Assembly: GCA_036936605.1 (NCBI GenBank) | Contig: JAUPFV010000005.1 | Span: 52,348,742 to 52,412,741 of the forward strand | DNA length: 64,000 nt | From: Limnanthes douglasii subsp. nivea | Taxonomy: Eukaryota; Streptophyta; Magnoliopsida; Brassicales; Limnanthaceae | Reading direction: 5' to 3' | Shown: in pieces, positions 55,752 through 64,000 of the stretch | Position numbering within the stretch: position 1 is the first letter of the stretch | How the letters are laid out: each line of letters opens with the position of its first letter | The notes under the pieces: generated by a model | What the model was told of the DNA's origin: nothing | The model's database searches: none | Seen by the model: the letters and a program-made list of their open reading frames with translations, nothing else | Position numbers and translations under genes: made by a program

Positions 55752-58245
55752 CAACTTAGTAGTTACAAATTAACTATATTAGTGGGACTGGCTGTTTCCA
55801 TATTCCCGACACCAAAACAGTTCGACTGGACGCAGCAACATATGATATATCGAACATCGATATCGTCGCCCATGATTACACCAGTACTCTATTTCCTCAG
55901 TTGGATGAATGGAGAAAACAATACGGTAATCTTCTTTTTCATTTCTTTTGAGTTTTGATAGCTCTGGGGTTCTTGTTCTGAGCTAAGTCGGTTTTGATAG
56001 TACTGACTAGGGTTCACATATATATCTCTGTTAGCTGATACGATGTTAGACTAGTAAACGTTTCTAATAAAGCAACAAGATGCAGTTTTTATTTCCTTAA
56101 GAGTGGTTTGTTCTAATGGGTTTTAGCACTGCTCTGTAGTCTGTCTACAATTAACTTTTAGATGCTAGTTATCCATAGAATTAAATGAAATTTGATATTT
56201 TATTTAAAGAATGGAGTATCTACTACCCTCAGGATGGAGTACTATCTTTTCATACCAATTTTGACTTGGTCAACCGACTTTGAAGCAAGTGGTGTAAAAT
56301 AAATGAATTTTAAATATCAACCCTAATTAAAGTTAGTGCCCTAGATTTCAGATTTTAACTCTAGGAAAAAATATGGTTCAATTAAAAAGTTCCAATAAGT
56401 AGATGTTTGTTTTGTGTGTGTCGCTTATTAGATATATTATTAGTAGATTTGATGTCATTGTTTAATGTTTTTATTTTTCTAATGACTGTCGAGTAGAGTA
56501 TGGTGAAAGTAGCTTCGAACTGTTTCCCTGCTGTGTTGCCCATACATGCATGTTTCCGCTTTCATACAAAACTTCTGTTGTCGGGACACTTTTTAACTTT
56601 TAAGCTCACATTAGACTTTTACAGATCTAGATTTAGATGCGGAAATTGAAATTGAAATTAAAATTGTGCAGGGTCGGTGTACACATACACAATGGGGGGG
56701 CATCAGCATCTGTTTGTTAATGAGCCAGAGCTAGTGAAGGGACTCAACCTATTCACCTCCTTGGATTTAGGAAAAGTTCCTTATATCACTAAAAGCCTCG
56801 GCCTTATTCTCGGCACCGGCATCATCAGGTCTAACGGCCACCACTGGAGGCAACAAAGAAAGATTGTTGCACCCGAGTTCCATGCGGACAAAGTCAAGGT
56901 GACTATATATATATCCCTTCAATTTTTATCCGAATGGTCTATATACTATATATTAATTTTGAACTTGTTTTGTATATAGTGTATCGTAGGGATAATTGTG
57001 GTATCGGTAGAGCCAGTGATAAGAGAATGGGAGGAAAGAGTTGAGAGGCAAGATGGGAAGGAAACCGATATAAGAGTAGATGTGGATTTACGAAATTTAT
57101 CGGCAAACGTAATATCAAGGGCTTATTTTGGAAGCTCTTATGCTGAAGGCAAACACATTTTCTCAAAGCTTAGGGCTATCCAACTAGCCATCACCAGACA
57201 CAGCTTCCTATTTGGCGTCACTTCCTTCAGGTACAGACGTCTGCTTAATTCATACTGTTAATATATATTATTATACATATTAGGGGTGGAATTTGTTTTA
57301 ATAATCAAGCGGTATGCTGATTTTGGACACATACAGGGACATGCTATGTGGGGGGATGAGGAAAAGAAAGATAGGAAAACTAGAGAAAGAGATCGATACA
57401 CTTATATGGGAGACAGTGAAGCAAAGGCATCAAGATTTCTTAAACAACCCTTCACAGCAGAAAGATTTTATGCTGCTTATACTTGAGAAGGCAGCTGAAT
57501 CAAATGGAGATAACTTGGAGAATATTGATAATCTTACGGTCTCCAATAAGAAGTTCGTCGTCGATAATTGCAAAAATATTTACTTTGCCGGTCATGAAAC
57601 AACGGCCATAGCAGCTTCTTGGTGCCTGATGCTTCTCGCTTTACACCCAGAGTGGCAGTCTCGAGCACGCGAAGAGGTTGCTGAGTTTTGCAAGAACGGT
57701 GTCCCGGATGCTAAATCCATATACCAGCTGAAAACGGTAATACTTAAATGCATATATAGATATAGAAATTTTCACCCCGAGTCCATACATTGACACATTC
57801 TATTTTTCTTGGCATGCAGGTAACAATGGCGATCGAGGAAACCCTAAGACTATACCCACCAGCACCATTTGTATCAAGGGCAGCGTTAGAGGATATACAA
57901 ATTGGGGATATAGTGATCCCAAAAGAGACCTGCATATGGAGGCTGATTCCATCTCTCCATAGAGATGTTGACATTTGGGGAGCCGATGCTAATGAGTTCA
58001 AGCCAGAACGATTTGCGGAAGGTTTGTCGAAAGCTTGTAAGCATCCGCAGACCTATATACCTTTTGGTCTGGGATCGCGATTGTGCTTAGGCAGAAACTT
58101 TGCTATGGTGGAGTTGAAGATAATTATATCGATGGTCATCTCCAAGTTGGAATTCTGCTTGTCTGATGAGTATCGGCATTCTCCTACTTTTAGAATGCTG
58201 GTGGAGCCTGAACACGGTGTCCTTATTTCTGTCAGGAATGTTTGA
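55752..58245 (+). pseudogene. CYP714-type cytochrome P450, N-terminus missing
   Basis: Five exon pieces: ~55790-55925 ([23 protein letters not shown]), 56672-56898, 56990-57230, 57337-57736 and 57820-58245, with GT/AG borders. Diagnostic parts: the I-helix oxygen motif AGHETT, ExxR as EETLR, the PERF-type motif KPERF, and heme-binding [11 protein letters not shown] with the Cys ligand. The line VISRAYFGSSYAEGKHIFSK and the exon layout point to CYP714 in the CYP72 clan. Some CYP714 enzymes modify gibberellins at the ER. The membrane anchor and Pro-rich hinge are not in frame; possible anchor sequence is at 55054. At the exon 2/3 border the canonical acceptor leaves the frame one base off, giving GGA TAA, so the coding sequence is probably broken there. 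The rest is intact. Confidence 0.85.
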
Positions 58246-59109
58246 TAGACGTTTTATGTAAGGGGTAGCTGTATAGTAGTAGAGAAATATAGATATTGTT
58301 TAGGGATCGAGTTTAAGTTATGTAATAATATCGCTACCAAAATATCTGGTTTATTATTATTATTATGGCTGTTTATAGTATACAAGTTAAAAGCTCTGTA
58401 AAATATACAAACCCTCAGATTTAACGCCACACTGAGTTTTTCCTCAAATCTACTATGTTCAACTTTTATTTGGGTGTAACTATATATGTTAAACTGTCAA
58501 TGCCGAGCATCCCAAAGAATCATATTTAAATTCTTTTTGCGGTGATTCCCTTCTAGCAGCCACCATGGACTCTGGTCCAGTTTATATCTCTGCTCTCTTT
58601 AACTCAACCGTCTCTATCGCCATTTCTTTTCAAATTCATTTATTTTGGGCTGTGGATTGATCCATCACGCAAAATTTTAATTTGGAATTCCAATAAATTA
58701 ATCCGTGTTATTATGGTCTAATGAAGAGGCTGATCATCTTATCACTTCCGAAGTTGGTCGGATCTTAATCAACAAGGAATGTGAAGTCATTTGATCATTA
58801 GGGTTATTCTTATTTGAAACCACACCATCATCATTTTTAATATGAGATCTCTCATGTCATATATTGAGAATATATTCTTAATATGTTTCATTTTCATCCA
58901 ATTACTTATTTTTCACTTGAGACTCATCTACGGGTCGGTTATCCAATATTTATATCGGTTATCTAATATTTATTTAATTATTATTTCTTTTAAATATAAT
59001 CGGTTTGATAGCTTTTGATATATTGTTGTGGATTTTTTATAATTATATAAGTTGGATGATATTAATATAATTAAGACGAAGCATTTGGTTTTATTACAGA
59101 CGTTTTTAA
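58246..59109. other. 3' flank of the P450 and spacer
   Basis: Probable 3' UTR to about 58400 (ATAATA and TTATTATTATTATTATGG). Nothing else is recognised. A short ATG frame at 58564 is not supported by homology. Confidence 0.4.
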
Positions 59110-60240
59110 CAAATGTGATATTTCATTTTTTTTTTACTTTTTTTATAATGAATGTAGTGTGTTGTTGATCGTATGCGGACATTTGAATTTGATTGTATCC
59201 GTTATAAATATCCACGAAGGATAACATGTAGTTGTCGGATATTGCATCTGTTAGTTGATCAATACACGGTAAAGGAAACTAATTTTTAGAATATGCTTTA
59301 TTAAGATCGGTTAAATCTCAATTTCGTTTTTTTTCTTCACGAGAACTAGAATGTTCGCTTCTCTGATGTGACCGATAGTCATTAACTTGTCAACTTCATT
59401 CTTTTTTTTGAGTTTCTTTTTATTGAATAAGATCTTCGCTTTTGCTTGATCGGTTGAAGGTTAAGGTCATGTGACATCGTGTGACATATTAATTTAATTG
59501 AGACCCTTGTTACATTTTTGGTATTCCAAGCAAAAATATCCAATTTTTTTTTTTTGTAGAAGATCGAGAAGTTTGTTCCCGAAGATTGGTGGGATATCTT
59601 TGCCTAAATACATGCTCTTGTTATCTTTCATATGTATTTTTTTGATTTTTTTCGCAAGTTTGATTATGGGGGTGGGATTCTCGAGGATCATCCATGTCAT
59701 CTAGGATAATCGATTCCCCTATTGATTGTTATACCGATGAGTCTTTCTATTTGCGGGCAAGATTGTAGCATAATATTCTCTTGCAACTTTCTCGTTTTCA
59801 CGGAAAACTAATATATTTCTGTTAATTGGGTACTTCAAGCACCAATGCATCGTGAATATGATTGTGTGTATCTGGTTTAGCAACGAACGTGCTACAAAGA
59901 CATTATAAACATAGTTGGTTTCGTCGATCACAAAGAGACAATAAACTTTCTTCTTAAATTCTTGTCTTCCTAAAACCACATCCATTATTAACTCGCCGAC
60001 CAACTCGGTATCGTCACCATTATATATTATGAGTGTTTTTTGGGATGGTGTGAGTAAATGTATGCCTCTTATCAGATCATAGGTGCTTTTGTATACGACA
60101 TTCATCGAGATTTCATTGTCGATCATAATACGAATTACTTCAGCTTTTGATATCTCTAAATTAATTAGTATCTCATCTCCGTGAGGTCCTGTTATCCTTC
60201 ACAGGTCATCATCTGAAAAAATGAGAATGGAGTATGGTAG
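59110..60240 (-). pseudogene. Tat-lineage protease to RT relic
   Basis: Reading down from 60240: FSDDDL, then GPHGDEILINLEISKAEVIR and the protease loop with IDNEIS where active copies have D-T/N-G-S-S. Then come TELVGELIMDVVLGRQEFKK, a TIIFTMHWCLKYPINRNILV block and AREYYATILPANRK (60126-59719). A linker piece (59700-59494) and remnants of the RT start follow: KQKRR, LTSL, VLVKKK-like, and at about 59280 SFPLPCIDQLTDAISDN. Near 59190 a DIYNGYNQIQMSAYDQQHTT-like stretch is seen in another frame, and homology ends. Gag, the rest of pol and LTRs are absent. It is related to the element at 32-41 kb but on the other strand, so it is a separate insertion. Confidence 0.8.
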
Positions 60241-61282
60241 GCGATAAAAATATGGCGATGTTTGGTCATAGTGCTGAATGTTGAGGTCATAAATGTATTT
60301 TTTTTCTTAAAAGAATTGAATGCCCTCATAAGAGATCTCACCCATCGATACAGCCGATCATATGTCGATCAGGGTCATGACCTAAATATTATGGCTCATA
60401 GAGGTTGAAAATTTCATTGCTGGCCAGTGCTTACGGTGCCTTAGCACACTTTTCCTACATGTGGTATGGCTCTCTTATCTTTCATTGATATAGACGCCAG
60501 GACGACAACAAAATACAACCCATTCCTGCCTAAACCCCAAGCAACGGATCACACAACGAAGACACCTGTACCGTTGGTAAAACACCTAACTGCTACAATT
60601 ATTGTAAATAGTATAACCAGATTAAGTATTTACTCAATAAATGATACATACCTCCTTCAAAGACCCGGTACAAGGTGAGAAATTCAAGAAAAATTCCACA
60701 ACAAAAATAAGACACCCTCGACTGTGGTATTTTCATCTGTCAATACGCCAGAGATATTATTCAAAAAGGATACGTGCAGGAGAATTACCGTAAAAATATG
60801 GTAAGAGACTTCAGAGCAGAAATGTTTTATTTTTTCCTAAATAAAACATTTCTTGTGTACATATATTCATTGTAATTTTTTGGTGTATATGGAGTTTTTT
60901 GTTTCAAAAATGTGCAATATATGATATTTTTGAACTCACTTTAAAAACAGTGGGTATTTGACACAATTCACATCATTTCCTAATATATAAAAAAAAATTC
61001 TTACTAAACAATTCCCAATGTGCACAAGCAACTACTTCTACACAATTCTCTGGTGCAAACTACAACTAATAGTTAACATCTTATCCTGATATATATTAAA
61101 TAATTAGAAAATATGGCTGAAGAATACGAACATGCTATGGTGTCTGCTTTGGTAAACGTTAAGTGCATTGAGCACGCAACAACCCATCTAATCACCACAA
61201 CCCATTAATTGTTGATTGGACATAGGAGGCTATGTAATGAGTAATATAGCCACACCACCACCTCACTAAGACTCCCTACATG
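60241..61282. other. Spacer, nothing recognised
   Basis: One ATG frame (60466-60678, 70 codons) is Thr-rich and matches nothing known to me. The rest is A+T-rich. Confidence 0.4.
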
Positions 61283-61291
61283 CCTATAAAT
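61283..61291 (+). promoter_or_regulatory. TATA box before the 61.37-kb ORF
   Basis: CTATAAATA lies about 80 bases before the ATG at 61370. An A-rich leader (CTAATTAAAAAACAAAC) lies between. Confidence 0.5.
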
Positions 61292-61369
61292 ATTACTAGT
61301 AACCAGAGGCTAATTAAAAAACAAACTCTATATTTCAAACACTCATAACATCTTCAATTTCCAATCATC

Positions 61370-61694
61370 ATGCCTACCTCTAGTTCTTTAGGTGATTCAT
61401 GGTCTTCCATAACCACCAATATAAACTCCGACTTAATCACTTCGGTGGCACCACCAAACAGCCTAGCCTATGTTATGGACTTTGATATCGAGAATTACTA
61501 ATCTGCTGGTTGCTGCACCTCAGCCAGCAGAGGTTCCAAACAGGAAACGAAAGAGGGAGGACAACGCTGGTCCATCGAGGACCAAATATATAAGCATAAT
61601 AGACGTAGATAACGAGGATGAAGAAAATAATGGAGAGACTGATGATGAGCATGAAGAGGAAGAAGAAGGTGAAGAATGCTCTAGTGATGAATGA
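61370..61694 (+). CDS. Small acidic nuclear-type protein, possibly frameshifted
   Basis: ATG 61370 opens a 43-codon frame (MPTSSSLGDSWSSITTNINS ... DFDIENY) ending at TAA 61499. An overlapping frame from ATG 61470 runs to 61694 (74 codons). It has a basic nuclear-localisation-like NRKRKRED and then an acidic tail (DEENNGETDDEHEEEEEGEE). The two together read like one 110-115-residue protein broken by a one-base shift near 61480-61500, since the first has a good promoter and leader and the second the composition of a nuclear protein. I do not recognise the family. The acidic tail may attract false matches. It may be a real small gene, or a pseudogene. Confidence 0.4.
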
Positions 61695-62304
61695 TAGTCA
61701 CTGCTTCTATTTTTTGTTTCTTTTGGAATGAAAACTAACAAACCCTAAAGTAGATAGTGTTTATTTCTAAGTTGTTAGTGAAGAATTCAAGAATAGCTAG
61801 AGGGGTAATTTTGTGTTACGAGAATCTTTTAGTGTCAAAATAGTCTTTAAGTTCTTTGTTAAGAAGCCTTTCTAGAGAGAGAAAGTGAGAGCAATATTAA
61901 GTAGAGAGAGAAAGTAAAATTATATTAATCCTGGAATCTATAAAGCATGTGTGGTCCTTTTATAGTACAATTATGGGTCCCACATTCTTTAATTCTCACT
62001 TATTACATCTTTGGTCCCTATATCTTTTCATCTCTTCATAATGACTATTTATATTGTATTCTTTACAATTTTCCCCTAATACAACTTCTTCTTTATAATT
62101 CTCTCCTAACAAACTTTTTCTTTATAATTCTCTCCTAATAAAAATACTTCTTTACAATTTTTCCATACGTCTTTTATTCTCCCTCATCAGTTAGTGCATG
62201 AAGCCTGTTATGACAATGTAATCTCTTTTTTGTATAAACTTTTAATTAGTGTAAACAATTTATGAAGTATTTTTATTTTGCAAACAAATCTCAGGTGAAG
62301 GATA
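61695..62304. other. Spacer with repeated TTTATAATTCTCTCCTAA phrases
   Basis: At about 62065-62165 the phrase ACTTCTTTATAATTCTCTCC or a variant occurs three times in a row (period about 35). An AGAGAGAGAAAGT phrase occurs twice near 61870-61915. No gene is seen. Confidence 0.5.
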
Positions 62305-62830
62305 TGCAAACAATTCGCATCCTAGTAGTAGTTGCAAACAACTCTCAGAAAATCCTGGGAGTTGTTAGCAAAATTATACACATATATTGGCCAAGCAAAC
62401 AATTCGCACCCTATTAGGAGTTGCAAAAAAATCTTAGGAAACCATGGGAGTTGTTTGGAGATTATACCCAGATAGTGGACATGCAAACAATTCACACCCT
62501 AGTAGGAGTTACAAACAACTCTCAGGATATCATGGGAGTTGTTTGCAAGATTATACCCAGATAGTGGACATGTAAAAAATTCTCACTCTAGTAGGAGATG
62601 CAAACAACTATCAGGAGGATATGCGAGTTGTTTGCAATATTATACCCAGATATTGTATGTAACTCTATAAGTTGGAAAAGCAAACAATTCGCATCACCAA
62701 ACAGTTGCAAACAACTCTCAGGAATACCTGAGTGTTGTTTGCAATATGATATCCAGATACTGCAAACGATTCTCTATAGTGTATGCGAATTGCTTACAAC
62801 TTGCGGGGTTTCCTGAGAGTTGTGTGAAAC
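62305..62830. repeat. ~88-bp tandem repeat, each unit with an inverted repeat
   Basis: Units begin near 62305, 62395, 62483, 62572, 62680 and 62762. A typical unit has GCAAACAATTCGCACC, then CTAGTAGGAGT, GCAAACAACTCTCAGG, a short spacer, GGGAGTTGTTTGCA and TTATACCCAGATAGTGGACA. GCAAACAACTC and GAGTTGTTTGC are exact complements 13-14 bases apart, so most units can fold into a hairpin of about 11 base pairs. Confidence 0.9.
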
Positions 62831-62884
62831 TATGTTCCCGAAAGTTGCTCGAAACAATAACTTTATTAACCAAACATCTAGCAT

Positions 62885-63125
62885 TTCATTTCAATCCTCC
62901 TCGGAAATTTGCTTCCTCGAATATATTCTCCTCGGATATTTCCTCTTCAAAATACAGAATATCTCCTCCAAAATGCACTTTCTTGGATATCTTCTCTTCG
63001 AGTAATTTCTCTTCAAATGCAAAATTTCTCTTCGAAAAATGCCCTTTCTTGAACAATGTTTAAATACCACATGTCTCTTCGAAAAAATGTCTTTCCAACA
63101 AATGTATCCTTCGAATACAGAATAC
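62885..63125. repeat. Short-period degenerate repeat (TTTCTCTTCGAAAA type)
   Basis: CTCCTCGGAAATTTGC, CTCCTCGGATATTTCC, CTTCTCTTCGAGTAATTTC and TCTCTTCGAAAAATGCC are variants of one phrase recurring every 15-30 bases. Open frames here reflect the repeat. Confidence 0.6.
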
Positions 63126-63668
63126 CTTTTATGCCATACTAACCAGTAGCCCCCAATCCTTAAAATGTTTTAGCAAGACTTGAACCAGGCCTCGTCAATA
63201 TCGTGCATCAGAATTAACTGTATCAGCATAACATAGCCACCAATACTAGGCTAATAGATTGCAAGGATTGGATAAAAAATTTACGACGTCAGCAGTCGTA
63301 ATTCTTTGTCAGCGAATCTTGTTAGAGATCTTTTCCTATTCCCAAGACGTTTGCATCATTGGATTTCCTTTGCATCTTCTCCCGCGTTTTTTGAATCAAC
63401 AATCGTGAACCTATGTTACCCATAATGCCCCTAGGAAAACAAGAGAAAATGTCCCCAGGCCTGACTTACCCTAAAAGCCCATTGTCCTCTATAAATACTG
63501 ATCTCCTTCATTAGCATTTTAAAATTTCCACTCTAAAATTTTTAGAGAGAGAAAGCTGGCTTATAAACCTCGTCGGATTCCAGAGTGGCTTATTATTAGC
63601 AAAAAATTCGAAGAGAGAGTTGCTGCTGGTGAATACATTGAGCCTCAACCCCAACCTACTGTCACTAC
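63126..63668 (+). other. Promoter-like region and start of an interrupted ORF
   Basis: A TATA box CTATAAATACTGATC lies near 63491. From about 63556 a frame reads AYKPRRIPEWLIISKKFEER and VAAGEYIEPQPQPTV, and runs directly into the LTR at 63669. The codon before it is CTG, not ATG. It looks like the 5' end of a gene or of another element cut by the LTR insertion. Family not recognised. Confidence 0.35.
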
Positions 63669-64000
63669 TGATGAGTCCGAATTCTGCTTGCTCCCCGTAC
63701 AAGGACAGATCGGTCCAACCTCTCCGGATACCGGACAGATCACATGGACCGGACAGGTCACTTTGAACACGATGACCATAGGACTGTTCGAACTATGATA
63801 AAAGTACTAAAAAACCTAAACACTTCTTGACTAAGCTACTTGCTCTCCTACTTAGAGCTCATGGGTCTTTGAACATGACCCGGGTCTATTAAACATGACC
63901 CGAAAGCCCATAAGGGCTCAAACATCAGGGTATAAATACCCAGCCACCTGCATTAACTATTAAAAAGAGAATTAACTGCTACCAAGCTGCTTAATTATCT
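63669..64000 (+). mobile_element. LTR of the 13.85-kb family, cut by the window end
   Basis: Starts TGATGAGTCCGAATTC like the solo LTR at 13852 and stays closely similar to the window end. Shared long blocks include ACTAAAAAACCTAAACACTT, GCTCTCCTACTTAGAGCTCA and TGCTACCAAGCTGCTTAATT. It has a small change in the ACCGGACAG motif region. Whether it is solo or has an internal part to the right cannot be seen. Confidence 0.8.

Noticed and set aside
58564..58670. Possible short gene starting ACCATGGACTCTGG
   Set aside because: Good start context but the frame ends after about 30 codons, with no homology or splice support.
62305..62830. CRISPR-like or tRNA-like array because of regular palindromic units
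   Set aside because: No unique spacers and no tRNA A/B boxes. It is an ordinary tandem repeat with internal inverted arms.

Overview
The window is nuclear DNA of a flowering plant, most likely a eudicot. The signs are spliced plant gene families (a CYP714-like cytochrome P450, DRM DNA methyltransferase, chloroplast co-chaperonin CPN20, cinnamyl alcohol dehydrogenase), plant Ty3/gypsy elements primed by initiator tRNA-Met, a tRNA-derived SINE and very A+T-rich spacers. The species cannot be named from the sequence. It is a repeat-dominated region: almost every recognisable coding stretch is a broken transposon gene or a broken copy of a host gene. The clearest intact functional gene is a nuclear tRNA-Ile(AAU) at 20770-20843.

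Layout. 1-15 kb: decayed Tat-lineage Ty3/gypsy pieces (gag at 2.2-2.7 kb on the minus strand, gag-protease at 8.6-9.1 kb), a foldback MITE, a 3' LTR end at 11.5-11.8 kb and a solo LTR at 13.85-14.29 kb. 15.13-19.26 kb: a complete non-autonomous LTR retrotransposon (two LTRs, PBS, PPT, matching 5-bp target duplication AAAAC). Its inside is a retropepsin-like ORF followed by stretches of unrelated host genes (importin-5, a plant aspartyl protease, possibly a PPR protein), and a SINE with a perfect 13-bp target duplication has inserted into it. 20.8 kb: tRNA-Ile. 21.9-23.95 kb: a minus-strand Ty1/copia relic with a locally repeated integrase segment. 27.6-29 kb: LTR, PBS and gag of a related Ty3/gypsy element. 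30.1-30.7 kb: a minisatellite and a perfect hairpin.

32.1-40.9 kb: a large 5'-truncated Tat element with gag, protease, RT, two RNase H domains and integrase, an antisense coding region, PPT and 3' LTR. 41.96-47.44 kb: a probable Pack-MULE. Its diverged inverted ends carry promoter-like DNA and drive inward toward a truncated double dsRBD gene (plus strand) and a CPN20-transit-peptide/CAD chimera (minus strand), with two tandem arrays between them. It sits inside one copy of an A+T-rich repeat, and a second copy lies immediately beside it. 49.4-54.8 kb: a duplicated block with two different SF3B4 (SAP49) pseudogenes; the second block also holds a minus-strand DRM methyltransferase fragment.

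54.9-58.25 kb: a small acidic membrane-protein ORF whose N-terminus resembles a CYP714 anchor, followed by a CYP714-type P450 gene with a lesion at one splice junction. 59.1-60.25 kb: another minus-strand Tat relic. 61.3-61.7 kb: a candidate small nuclear acidic protein gene. 62.3-62.83 kb: a tandem array whose units fold into hairpins. 63.67-64.0 kb: a second copy of the 13.85-kb LTR, cut by the window end.

The common theme is capture and shuffling of host gene pieces by two different transposon classes, including pieces of small-RNA/DNA-methylation machinery (RTL-like dsRBDs, DRM). These are more likely to act as RNA sources than as proteins.
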